Shown: positions 1 through 8,007, counted from the first letter of the stretch. The stretch: 13,276 bases of DNA from an uncultured Collinsella sp. (GCA_900757235.1 CAAENB010000058.1:1-13276), one strand, 5' to 3'. A program made the numbers and translations. Notes: generated from the sequence alone by a model not told the origin.

Positions 1-13
1 CTCCCTCCATCGC

Positions 14-33
14 GGGCCGGGGGATTCCGGCCC
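14..33. repeat. GC-rich hairpin at the window edge
   Basis: A 7-bp stem, GGGCCGG pairing with CCGGCCC around a GGGATT loop, followed at once by a second small CCCC-TCT-GGGG hairpin. No T-tract follows, so a classical terminator cannot be claimed. It may belong to the end of an upstream transcript outside the window. Confidence 0.4.
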
Positions 34-59
34 CTCTGGGGTTGCCTACCCGGATTCGC

Positions 60-101
60 GCCTCAGGACTCAGCGCAACGCGTTGCGCTGAGTCCTGAGG
101 C
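60..101. repeat. Perfect 42-bp palindrome
   Basis: Positions 60-80 are the exact reverse complement of 81-101 with no unpaired centre; the centre is AACG/CGTT. As RNA it would be a very stable hairpin, as DNA a potential cruciform. The following bases (CTGTTGCAATG) contain no T-tract, so it is not a textbook intrinsic terminator. It lies about 160 bp upstream of the yhbY-like gene and could separate it from an upstream unit. Confidence 0.8.
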
Positions 102-257
102 TGTTGCAATGAAAATGAGAATCAAGGCTCGGCATCCGCATTCTTTTTGAACTGGGCAAACGCGCTCCACACCGCGCCGTTCCTGCGCTATCGTGGGACA
201 GCTCACGTAGATTAAGGCCCCGTCGCGGGGCGCCCCATACATAGAAAGCGAGAACCC
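102..257 (+). other. Upstream region of the yhbY-like gene
   Basis: No coding sequence is supported here. The likely 5' leader contains a small GCCCC-GTCGC-GGGGC hairpin (217-231) and a weak ribosome binding site (GAAAGCGAG) just before the ATG at 258. A TAGATT at 208-213 could serve as a -10 box, but no good -35 lies at the right distance, so no promoter is called. Confidence 0.3.
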
Positions 258-557
258 ATGGCACTGACAGGAGCCCAGGTCAAGCAGCTTCGCAGCATGG
301 CCCATCACCTCAACCCCGCCATCATCATCGGTAAGTCCGATGTCAACGAGGGCACCGTCGAGCAGACGGTCGCCTACCTGGAGAAGCACGAGCTCGTTAA
401 GTGCTCCGTGCTCGATGGCTCCAGTCTTTCCGCCCGCGAGGCCGCCGAAGAGCTCGCTGAGCGTTGCCACGCCGAGGTCGTCCAGGTCATCGGCCGCAAG
501 TTCTCGCTGTATCGCGAGTCCTCGCGCAAGGACATCGAGAAGATCAAGCTCGTCTAA
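258..557 (+). CDS. yhbY: CRM-domain RNA-binding protein, YhbY family
   Basis: This 99-residue protein has the length and pattern of the single-domain YhbY/CRM family, known to bind pre-50S ribosomal particles in Escherichia coli. Visible signatures are the N-terminal LTGAQVKQLRSMAHHLNP helix, the IIIGKSDVNEGTV segment that corresponds to the family's GxxG-type RNA-binding loop, then the LEKHELVKCSVLDGS strand and a C-terminal VVQVIGRKFSLYRES strand. It covers the whole domain and is not truncated. The ATG start gives the expected N-terminus although the ribosome binding site is weak. It is the only gene on its strand here and ends in its own terminator. Its role in ribosome assembly is inferred from the family. 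Confidence 0.93.
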   Translation: MALTGAQVKQLRSMAHHLNPAIIIGKSDVNEGTVEQTVAYLEKHELVKCSVLDGSSLSAREAAEELAERCHAEVVQVIGRKFSLYRESSRKDIEKIKLV

Positions 558-594
558 GAGCCAATGATCCGGCGAGCCAACACATAGCAAGCTT

Positions 595-629
595 ACGGGT
601 GCCCAAGTACTTCGGGCGCCCGTTTTTTT
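595..629 (+). terminator. Intrinsic terminator of the yhbY-like gene
   Basis: A 10-bp stem (595-604 with 614-623, one G-T wobble) with a 9-nt loop is followed by seven T's (623-629). It lies 38 bp after the yhbY stop. The last two T's are also part of the TAA stop of the convergent regulator gene. Confidence 0.9.
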
Positions 630-3627
630 ATCGCTCGACCAGCACGCGATTGAGCCGCCCCTCCACCAAGCGCTCGTATAGATGCCGCGTCTCGGGCTCG
701 GGTACGCCATTGACCTGTTCCCTTAGATGGTGCATATGCCCGCTGTATAGCTCGACGATATCGCGCCGCCGCCCCGCCGCACTGTAGACGCGCATGGCGC
801 AGCGCACCATATCCTCACGCGCCGTTTCCTGTCGAAGCCCCGACTCCGCCAGCCAAATCGCCGACTGCAAATCGTTTTCTTCTAGAGCGGCATTTGCTCC
901 CTTAATCATGCAATCGATGAACTTTGACTGCATAATGCGTCGCATACGCAAAAAGTAGGTGGGGTTACAGCCATTGGGAACATACAGCGGCCCGGCATAA
1001 AGCTGCTCAATCTTAAGGCACAGCTCAACTAAATGGGGCCCGCGCGCACCCGTGCGATTTCCCAAAACCTCGCGGCTTATCTGGTCAAACAGTCGTACAT
1101 CGGTCTTGACGTAGTCGCCGTTGAGTCCGATGCATTCATTTTGGATGAGCACACACGACTTGCCATCCGGCGTCGGTCCCAAAGCCGACCGCAAGCGCGA
1201 TATCGTCGAGTACAGGTTGTTGCGGGCGCTATTGAACTCGGCATGGGGCCACAACTCCATGGCCAGCGTCTCACGATCGACGAGCGCATCCATGCCCAGC
1301 GCAAGCCGCTCGGCAAGTGTCGCCGCCTTCTTGCGGCGCCACATTTTGTCCGTGATGGGAAACCCGTCGCGCTCGGCGCGAAACGCACCAAACATGCGAA
1401 TCTCGATATGGTCAATGGTATCAACGGCTTCAACCTCGCCGGCCTGGAACAGGCGCTCGCCCTCCCCTTCCAAATCGTCGCGCAGCGAGTACCGCGACAG
1501 CTCGCGCACGGGAAGCTTCTTGCGAATCCTGGTCGCCGGCTCGCCCAGACAATGCATGGCAAGGCGCGCAAAGAGCCGATACGATGGCTCCAGAATCCCC
1601 GCACGATTCATGGACATCCAGGCCGCAAGATCGCTGTCTCGGCCCGCACAGGCCAAATGCAGCGCCACCATCCAGGCCTCCGCTCCACCAACCTGCGTCT
1701 GGCTTATATCGAGCAACTCCGCTTCCTCACGCACCGAAACCATCGAGGTGTTACGCAGATACGCCGCGCGCTCCAGCAGCAATGCGTTATCGCGCATGTA
1801 CGCAATCGACTCCTCGGCAAGTTTGAGCACTTGGACCGCACGGAACTTTGCATTAACCGGCCGTCCCTCTGCCAGCGACTGCCAGCCTTCTAGCAACAGG
1901 CCAAACAGCTGAATCTGATTATCGCGCATGCGCACGGCAAAACGATCGAGCTCGTTGAACGCCGCGTCGTCGGTTACCGGCAGGCCGGAAAGGAGCCGCC
2001 GTGCCGCCAGCACCATGCGCACCCAGACAGCCATCGCCTTAAGCCCACGTACGTCGAGCGCCTCCCGCACCACCGTCATCTCGTCGTCGCGCTCGTCGGT
2101 TCCCGTAAACGACCCGTCAAAGAGCTCCACCAGCATGTTATCGGCCCGTATAACAATCCCCGCGATGTCGAGCTCACAGTCGTAGGCCTTGCTCGTTTTG
2201 AGCTGCTGTAGAACGCCGCCGTCATCTCCCCGTTCGGTCAGGCAGCGCTTGACCTCGATATGCGCGGACAGCATGTCGAGTGCGGTGTGGGACGTCTCTA
2301 TTTCTGGCACGGCCAGGTTCGTAGGAAGCCCAAGCCCGTTGTCCCCATAGCAAACAGCCGTCAGTGTCTGGGCCACCCTCCATGAAACAGGGTCTATTTC
2401 GCAGGCCGCCCGTTCGCCCCCGCGCTCGATGACCGATGCCATATAGCGAGCGAGCTTTGTATTGGACACGCTGACCGCTGCCAGATATACGCCAAGCGCC
2501 TCGGCAGGCGTTGGCTCTGGAGCCGGATCCTCGGCATCGATCGTGCCCAGCGCTGCTCGGCAGATATCGGCCCCGTGCCCCGTCAGAGCCAGATCGACCC
2601 CATACTGCCCAGCAAGTTCAAGGACCGCATCACGGTCCAAAAAGGCGTCCGCCAGGCCCATCGCCGCATCGCATCGGCCCGCCTTAAGCAAAATCCGGGC
2701 CGCCCTCGGAACAAGTTCGGGGCGAACCTCGGCCACCAACTTACGCAAGCGCAAGCGTCCGTTATCCTCCGTGCCCAGACACGTAAAACTCCGCTCGGCG
2801 GGGTCCAAGCCAAAGATCGGGTAGTCGCGTACGAAGTAGGACTGGTCGACCATCGATAGCCTCACCCCGCAAGCCTCGAGTTCTGCGATATTGCCCTCGC
2901 CCATCAAAATCATGAGACATGCCACGCAAAACAGTGCATTATTGTCGAGCGAAGCCAGGTCGACAAGTGCCGCGCCATATACGTTGACAATCTCGTTTTC
3001 GAGCAGACCGGCTACGTCGCCTTGGCCATACAGACCCGTCTGCAATGCCGAAACGAGCTCGGGCACGCCCTGCGTGAGCTGATAAAAGTCGAGCGATGTG
3101 CTGATCGAAAACGCCGATGCCCACGCCGAATACTCATAGGCATGCACCTTGAGCATCTGCGCATTGATCTTAACCGAATCGCCCAGCCCATGAATCAGCT
3201 GACGATTTGAAGGACGGCAGGAGATAAAGACCCCTACCCCCATAGCGCGCAGGCCGCGAATCCTGTCGATGAGGTCTTCGGTATCGTGCTGATCGAGGTT
3301 TGGCACATTATCAATCGCGATAAGGGAGTGCGGTTTGTCTTTGAGTTCTTCGGTAACCACCTCGAGCTGCATAAACAACTCGCGCCCAATGGCGCGATCG
3401 GCCTCGATAATCCGCACGGGGCCTCGCGTCGGGTCGCATTTAACCTCATGGGTGTACTGCAGCAGCACCGAGGTCTTCCCAAACCCGTCGGGCGCATAAA
3501 GAACCACGATGCCGGCCTTTCGGCCCTTGGCGAGAAGCTCATTCATCAAGCGTTCGCGTCGCACCATATAGCCTCCGCCCAGCGGCATCAGCTCGAGGTC
3601 GTCCATACTGCCCAAATCGTTTACCAT
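628..3627 (-). CDS. Large STAND ATPase regulator with C-terminal winged-helix and BTAD domains
   Basis: A 999-residue cytoplasmic transcriptional regulator. The N-terminus has a STAND/AAA-like NTPase: Walker A APDGFGKTS at residues 45-53, hydrophobic Walker B LIAIDN near 102-107, and a sensor-like VFISCRPS near 133-140, as in MalT/LuxR-type regulators. The middle (about 300-720) looks helical and TPR-like. From about residue 741 there is an OmpR-like winged helix (IEIRMFGAF, then ELWPHAEFNSARNNLYSTISRLRSALG), followed by a bacterial transcriptional activator domain (about 845-990). The output end is thus C-terminal, opposite to AfsR/SARP proteins. The ATG at 3627 has a good GAGGAG site. It stands alone, between the convergent yhbY-like gene and a long upstream region. 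Ligand and target genes are unknown; such regulators are common in Coriobacteriia. Confidence 0.85.
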   Translation of the reverse strand: MVNDLGSMDDLELMPLGGGYMVRRERLMNELLAKGRKAGIVVLYAPDGFGKTSVLLQYTHEVKCDPTRGPVRIIEADRAIGRELFMQLEVVTEELKDKPHSLIAIDNVPNLDQHDTEDLIDRIRGLRAMGVGVFISCRPSNRQLIHGLGDSVKINAQMLKVHAYEYSAWASAFSISTSLDFYQLTQGVPELVSALQTGLYGQGDVAGLLENEIVNVYGAALVDLASLDNNALFCVACLMILMGEGNIAELEACGVRLSMVDQSYFVRDYPIFGLDPAERSFTCLGTEDNGRLRLRKLVAEVRPELVPRAARILLKAGRCDAAMGLADAFLDRDAVLELAGQYGVDLALTGHGADICRAALGTIDAEDPAPEPTPAEALGVYLAAVSVSNTKLARYMASVIERGGERAACEIDPVSWRVAQTLTAVCYGDNGLGLPTNLAVPEIETSHTALDMLSAHIEVKRCLTERGDDGGVLQQLKTSKAYDCELDIAGIVIRADNMLVELFDGSFTGTDERDDEMTVVREALDVRGLKAMAVWVRMVLAARRLLSGLPVTDDAAFNELDRFAVRMRDNQIQLFGLLLEGWQSLAEGRPVNAKFRAVQVLKLAEESIAYMRDNALLLERAAYLRNTSMVSVREEAELLDISQTQVGGAEAWMVALHLACAGRDSDLAAWMSMNRAGILEPSYRLFARLAMHCLGEPATRIRKKLPVRELSRYSLRDDLEGEGERLFQAGEVEAVDTIDHIEIRMFGAFRAERDGFPITDKMWRRKKAATLAERLALGMDALVDRETLAMELWPHAEFNSARNNLYSTISRLRSALGPTPDGKSCVLIQNECIGLNGDYVKTDVRLFDQISREVLGNRTGARGPHLVELCLKIEQLYAGPLYVPNGCNPTYFLRMRRIMQSKFIDCMIKGANAALEENDLQSAIWLAESGLRQETAREDMVRCAMRVYSAAGRRRDIVELYSGHMHHLREQVNGVPEPETRHLYERLVEGRLNRVLVER

Positions 3628-4015
3628 GCCCGCTCCTCAACTCGACCGTATGGACACTGTAACCGCAAGACCATACAAGCCGCGCTATGAATAGAGCGAC
3701 CTTGTGTTTAAGGTTGTCTTTTGGTACGCAAGCGGCAAGTTTTTGTACAGCGAGGGCCGATTGTTATTAATCCCCCGACTAATCGGTCTTTAAGCAGGTA
3801 AATGAGCTTGTCAGCTTGTCCCATCTAAGCGGCAGTGTAACGCAAATAAACAAGGTTCAGCTATGTCATTCAACTCGCCTAGCACCCGCTACCGTCTACG
3901 ACCTTTTAGTGGCATTTTTGCATAGAATCTGGTATGGAATGAATCAAACTGTTAGGCATCCGGCATTCGTCAAGCTTGCGGCAAGATTTTGGTCAAGCGG
4001 GCGGAAAGGGATAGC
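3628..4015. other. AT-richer gene-free region upstream of the STAND regulator
   Basis: About 390 bp without a supportable gene, visibly richer in A+T than its surroundings. It should hold the promoter of the 999-residue regulator, but no clear -35/-10 pair was found. It contains an imperfect inverted repeat (GGCCGATT at 3755-3762 with AATCGGTC at 3781-3788) and a tandem AGCTTGTC-AGCTTGTC (3805-3820). Short reading frames in it lack ribosome binding sites. Confidence 0.5.
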
Positions 4016-4041
4016 AAAAAGGCCCCCGCAAAGCGGAGGCC
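4016..4041 (-). terminator. Intrinsic terminator of nagB
   Basis: On the minus strand a 9-bp stem (GGCCTCCGC with GCGGGGGCC, one wobble) with a TTT loop is followed by TTTTT (plus-strand A's at 4016-4020). It lies 34 bp after the nagB stop. Confidence 0.9.
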
Positions 4042-4075
4042 TTAGGCAAGGCTATGTCGAGGTGCAGGATTCGCG

Positions 4076-4804
4076 CTACTCGCAGAGCGAAAGGGCGGCC
4101 TCGTCGGCAACGACAACGCAGTTGGTGTGCAGCTGTAGGATCGAAGCCGGGCACGCGGGCGTAACCGGACCATAGCACATGTCATGCACGGCCTGAGCCT
4201 TGGCCTCGCCGTTGGCGACGACCAAGATCATGCGGGCATACATGATGGTCTGGGTACCCATGGTGTAGGCCTGACGGGGAACATCGTCGATGCTGTCGAA
4301 CAGGCGGCTGTTGGCCTGAATGGTGCTCTCGGTGAGGTCGACGCAGTGCGTGCCCTTGGAGAAGTGGTCATCGGGCTCGTTGAAACCGATGTGGCCGTTG
4401 TTGCCAATGCCGAGCAGCTGCAGATCCGGGTAACCGGCGGCGGCGACGATCTTGTCGTACTCAGAGCAGGCAGCGGCGGCGTCGGGGTTGGAACCGTCGG
4501 GCACATGCGTGTTGTTCAGGTCGATGTTGATGTGATCGAAGAAGTTCTCACGCATAAAGTAGTGATAGCTCTGGGGATCGTCGTGCGAAAGGCCGCGATA
4601 CTCGTCCAGGTTGTAGGTGCTGACCTCGGCAAAGTCGACGTCGCCCTTCTCGTACCAAGCAGCGAGCTGCTTGTAGGCACCGATCGGGGTGGAGCCGGTG
4701 GCAAGACCCAGCACGCAATCGGGCTTGAGGATAACCTGCGCCGAGATGATATTGGCGGCCTTGCGGCTCATATCCTCGTAGTCTTTAGCTTTAATGATCT
4801 TCAT
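4076..4804 (-). CDS. nagB: Glucosamine-6-phosphate deaminase
   Basis: This enzyme converts GlcN-6-P to fructose-6-P and ammonia, the step that feeds amino sugars into glycolysis. The 242 residues match the Gram-positive monomeric NagB length. Signatures are the phosphate loop LGLATGSTPIG (residues 32-42), the catalytic Asp in YNLDEYRG (D67), and GIGNNGHIGFNEP (132-144) with H138 and E143. The frame is open to 4969, but the ATG at 4804 is preceded by GAAAGGA at ideal spacing and begins with the family's MKIIKAKDY, so the 55 upstream residues are not part of the protein. It follows the EIIA gene on the same strand after a 272-bp gap with a large hairpin, and may have its own promoter there. Confidence 0.96.
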   Translation of the reverse strand: MKIIKAKDYEDMSRKAANIISAQVILKPDCVLGLATGSTPIGAYKQLAAWYEKGDVDFAEVSTYNLDEYRGLSHDDPQSYHYFMRENFFDHINIDLNNTHVPDGSNPDAAAACSEYDKIVAAAGYPDLQLLGIGNNGHIGFNEPDDHFSKGTHCVDLTESTIQANSRLFDSIDDVPRQAYTMGTQTIMYARMILVVANGEAKAQAVHDMCYGPVTPACPASILQLHTNCVVVADEAALSLCE

Positions 4805-5002
4805 TACGCGTCCTTTCTCGTACAAGAGAGGCAAGGCTCCCCTTACAAGCACTTGCCCGCGGCCCGCGTCGGCCGCAACCAACGTGTGCGGCCACCAGGG
4901 CGAGGTCGCGTAATGTATGTGTCTCGTGTCTAGCCGCGTCGAGGCCCCTGCCCGTCCACGGTGACCCAAAGCCTTTTAGCTTCGGACAAATCCCATCTTG
5001 CC

Positions 5003-5036
5003 ACGGAGGGCGTCCTCTTTCAAGGGCGCCCTCCGT
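5003..5036 (-). other. Long hairpin between the EIIA gene and nagB
   Basis: A 14-bp stem (5003-5016 with 5023-5036, one wobble) with a 6-nt loop lies 41 bp after the EIIA stop. On the minus strand it is followed by GGCAAGATGGG, not a T-run. It may attenuate or process a common transcript, protect the EIIA mRNA end, or be an inefficient terminator. No clear promoter was found between it and nagB. Confidence 0.6.
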
Positions 5037-5076
5037 AAACGTGTTTGAATTGTAGGCTAATGGCCACGTGCACTTG

Positions 5077-5574
5077 CTAGCGCTCGCGAGCAACGATGAG
5101 CTGGTCCATCTCTTCGACATGCACGCCAACGGAGCCCTTGATGCTCGAGAACTCAACGGAGTTGCATACCAAGATGGGAACCGTCACATCGTAGCCCTCG
5201 GCAGCAATTGCCTCGCGATCGAACTCAATGAGTACATCGCCCTTATGGACGATGTCACCCACTTGTGCATGTACGGTAAAGTGCTTGCCCTCGAGCTGAA
5301 CAGTGTCCAAACCAACGTGGATGAGCACGTCCAAGCCATCGACCGTGTTAAGCGCAACGGCGTGTCCCGTGGGAAAAATAGCCTCGACCTTGGCGTCAGC
5401 CGGCGCGATCACGCGCGTTCCGGTGGGCTGAATCGCCACGCCCTGGCCCAAAAGGCCGGTAGCAAACGTCTGATCGTTTACCTCGGAGAGCGGAATGACG
5501 TCACCCGAGATGGGAGCATCCAACGTAAGGACTCGACCACGCATACCAAAAGACCTTAGGACTTTAGTGAACAT
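5077..5574 (-). CDS. PTS sugar transporter subunit IIA, glucose family (Crr-like)
   Basis: A free-standing 165-residue EIIA of the glucose family. It accepts phosphate from HPr on a histidine and passes it to a membrane IIBC partner; in some bacteria it also signals carbon status. The active-site segment LDVLIHVGLDTVQLEGKHF contains H86, and the second conserved histidine is H71 in PTGHAVAL, the same 15-residue spacing as His75 and His90 of E. coli Crr. APISGDVIPLSEVNDQTFA near residues 20-39 is the family's N-terminal strand. The ATG at 5574 has a GAGGGGGAG site immediately upstream. It lies between glmM and nagB, which suggests a role in amino-sugar uptake, but the IIBC partner is not in the window and the substrate is inferred. 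Confidence 0.92.
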   Translation of the reverse strand: MFTKVLRSFGMRGRVLTLDAPISGDVIPLSEVNDQTFATGLLGQGVAIQPTGTRVIAPADAKVEAIFPTGHAVALNTVDGLDVLIHVGLDTVQLEGKHFTVHAQVGDIVHKGDVLIEFDREAIAAEGYDVTVPILVCNSVEFSSIKGSVGVHVEEMDQLIVARER

Positions 5575-5644
5575 GCTCCCCCTCGGACATACCGATCAAT
5601 CAAATAACCTTAACAGTTTACCACTTGGCACCCGTTTTTGACCA
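5575..5644 (-). promoter_or_regulatory. AT-rich gap upstream of the EIIA gene, possible promoter
   Basis: A 70-bp AT-rich gap in a GC-rich region. On the minus strand TGCCAA and TTATTT are 17 bp apart and could be weak -35 and -10 boxes. No terminator follows glmM, so read-through from glmM is equally possible. Confidence 0.25.
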
Positions 5645-6982
5645 TTAGGGAAGTTCGCGCTTGACAACCTCGACGATGTCGTCGACAACGCGCTGGGTCA
5701 GCTCGTGCGTCTCGGCCTCAGCCATCACGCGGACCAGCGGCTCGGTACCGCTCGGGCGCACCAGAATGCGGCCGCGGCCGTCAAGCTCCTTCTCGGCAGC
5801 AGCGACGGCATCCCAGATGGGCTGGCAATCGTCCAGACCAGCCTTGTTGTCGGAATGCACGTTGACGAGTACCTGCGGGTACTTCTTCATGATGCCGGCA
5901 AGATCGGTGAGGGTACGACCGGTGCGCTTGAGCACGGCCAGCAGCTGCAGAGCCGTCACCAAGCCGTCACCGGTGGTGTTGTGCTCCAGGAAGATGATGT
6001 GGCCGGACTGTTCGCCGCCGATGACGGCGCCGTCCGCGAGCATGCGCTCAAGAACATAGCGGTCGCCCACGGCGGTCTGGACCATCTCGAAGCCCTGCTC
6101 CTTCATGGCAATGGAGAAGCCCAGGTTGCACATAACAGTCGAGACAATCTCGGAGTTGGCGAGCTTGCCGCGAGCGGCAAGGTCAGAACCGCAGATAGCC
6201 AGGATGTAGTCACCATCGATCTCATTACCCTCGCTGTCCACGAACAGTACGCGGTCGGCGTCGCCGTCGTGGGCCAGGCCGATGTCAGCATGGGTGCGCA
6301 GCACGAGCTCGCGCAGGGGCTCGAGGTGAGTGGAGCCGCATTCAACGTTAATGTCAGTGCCACAGTAATCGGTGTTGATAGCGTGCACCGTGGCGCCCAG
6401 GCGCTGCAGCGCGGCGGGCGTAGTCTGGCAAGAAGCGCCATGGCCGCAATCGACGGCAACGACCAGGCCGTCGAGCCTCAGGCCATCAAGCGTATCGATG
6501 GCGTGGTCGACATATGCCTTGCGGGCGTCCTTCATCTTGATAATGTGGCCCACGCCGGCGCCGGTCGGCAGCGTGTCGGCAGCCATGGCCTCCTCGGACA
6601 TGACCCAGGCGCTGATCTCTTCCTCGACAGCATCGGGAAGCTTCATGCCCTTGCGGCTAAAGAACTTGATGCCGTTGAACTCCGGCGGATTATGCGAAGC
6701 AGAGATGACGATGCCGCCGTCGAGCTCGTTCTGAACGGTGAGCAGTGCCACGGCAGGCGTGGGGATGACGCCGCAGCAGTGCGGACGGCCGCCCTCGGCC
6801 ATAATACCGGCGGTCAGAGCGCTCTCGAGCATGGTGCCCGAAAGGCGCGTGTCACGGCCGACGCAGATATCCGGACCAAGGAACTTGGTCGCCGCGCGGC
6901 CCAGGCGAAACGCGAGGTCGCACGAGAGGTCGGCATTGGCGACGCCACGGACGCCGTCGGTACCGAAGATGTTCTGGGGCAT
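5645..6982 (-). CDS. glmM: Phosphoglucosamine mutase
   Basis: This cytoplasmic enzyme interconverts GlcN-6-P and GlcN-1-P, the committed step toward UDP-GlcNAc and peptidoglycan. The 445 residues cover the full family length. Seen in order: NIFGTDGVRG at the N-terminus, the active phosphoserine loop SASHNP with S96, the Mg-binding loop DGDADR (239-244), the sugar-binding GEQSGH (323-328) and the phosphate-binding RPSGTEP (409-415). The ATG at 6982 has an AAGGAG site 7 nt upstream. It lies behind rplM-rpsI, the arrangement also known from Mycobacterium tuberculosis and other actinobacteria. A terminator separates it from rpsI, so expression comes from read-through or a promoter not evident here. 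Confidence 0.97.
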   Translation of the reverse strand: MPQNIFGTDGVRGVANADLSCDLAFRLGRAATKFLGPDICVGRDTRLSGTMLESALTAGIMAEGGRPHCCGVIPTPAVALLTVQNELDGGIVISASHNPPEFNGIKFFSRKGMKLPDAVEEEISAWVMSEEAMAADTLPTGAGVGHIIKMKDARKAYVDHAIDTLDGLRLDGLVVAVDCGHGASCQTTPAALQRLGATVHAINTDYCGTDINVECGSTHLEPLRELVLRTHADIGLAHDGDADRVLFVDSEGNEIDGDYILAICGSDLAARGKLANSEIVSTVMCNLGFSIAMKEQGFEMVQTAVGDRYVLERMLADGAVIGGEQSGHIIFLEHNTTGDGLVTALQLLAVLKRTGRTLTDLAGIMKKYPQVLVNVHSDNKAGLDDCQPIWDAVAAAEKELDGRGRILVRPSGTEPLVRVMAEAETHELTQRVVDDIVEVVKRELP

Positions 6983-7030
6983 AGGATCGCTCCTTCCCTA
7001 GCAGGCGATATGCAACCGCCCACCCTAGTC

Positions 7031-7075
7031 GAAAAAGAAAAGCGGAACCCGCCGAGGAATCGGCAGGCCCCGCTT
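7031..7075 (-). terminator. Terminator after rpsI
   Basis: On the minus strand a 16-position imperfect stem (AAGCGGGGCC... with ...GGTTCCGCTT; one mismatch, two wobbles) closes a TTCC tetraloop and is followed by TTCTTTTT. It lies between rpsI and glmM and may be partial, allowing some glmM read-through. Confidence 0.88.
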
Positions 7076-7105
7076 GTACATTGTATCTCGAAAGGAGATA
7101 AAACC

Positions 7106-7501
<396 letters not shown>

Positions 7502-7503
7502 CT

Positions 7504-7947
7504 TTAAGCCTCCAGCTCAATCTTCGTGGGGTTCTGGGCAGCGTGCGGATGCTCGGCACCAGCGTAGACCTTAAGCTTGGTCATCTGGGCACGGCCGAGG
7601 GTGGTCTTGGGCAGCATGCCGCGGACGGCGCGCTCGATGACCTTCTCCGGGTGCTTCTCCATAGCCTGGCGGAAGCTCTCAGCCTTGAGGCCGCCGTTGT
7701 AGCCGCTGTGGCGATAATAGGTCTTCGTGTCGGCCTTGTTACCGGTAAGCTGGACCTTATCGGCGTTGATGACGACAACGAAGTCGCCGCAGTCGCTGTT
7801 GGGCGTGAACTGGGGCTTGTTCTTACCGCGCAGGATCATTGCGATCTGGGTGGCAAGACGGCCCAGGACAGCACCATCGGCGTCGACGAGAACCCAGTTG
7901 CGCTGGACCTCGCCCTGCTTGGCGTAGTGAGTCGATTTCGAAATCAC
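7504..7947 (-). CDS. rplM: 50S ribosomal protein L13
   Basis: Ribosomal protein L13, an early assembly protein of the large subunit. The 147 residues include WVLVDADGAVLGRLATQIAMILRGKNKPQFTPNSDCGDFVVVINADKV and the conserved YYRHSGYNGGLKAESF and RAVRGMLPKTTLGRAQMTKLKVYAGAEHPH segments. The start is GTG at 7945-7947, preceded by a strong GGAGGAG site; a GTG start here is worth noting. It is first in a two-gene operon with rpsI, with a clear promoter and a structured leader upstream. Confidence 0.99.
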   Translation of the reverse strand: MISKSTHYAKQGEVQRNWVLVDADGAVLGRLATQIAMILRGKNKPQFTPNSDCGDFVVVINADKVQLTGNKADTKTYYRHSGYNGGLKAESFRQAMEKHPEKVIERAVRGMLPKTTLGRAQMTKLKVYAGAEHPHAAQNPTKIELEA

Positions 7948-7975
7948 TTAGACTCCTCCATGTACAGTACGTGTT

Positions 7976-8007
7976 GTTACAGAGATTCACGGGGCTCTGC
8001 AAGTAAC
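7976..8007 (-). promoter_or_regulatory. Hairpin at the 5' end of the rplM-rpsI mRNA (possible ribosomal-protein leader)
   Basis: On the minus strand GTTAC-TTG-CAGAG pairs with CTCTG-TAAC around a 10-nt loop, with a TTG bulge on one side. It begins where transcription should start from the promoter at 8014-8041 and lies about 28 nt before the GTG start. Ribosomal protein operons often carry leaders bound by one of their products, and an L13 leader is known in Firmicutes. Whether this is one is inference. Confidence 0.45.

Noticed and set aside
63..710. A 215-codon frame on the minus strand over yhbY
   Set aside because: It crosses the yhbY gene, its terminator and the end of the regulator gene, and its product resembles no family.
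3816..4175. A 119-codon plus-strand frame
   Set aside because: It reads through the nagB terminator into the antisense of nagB and has no ribosome binding site.
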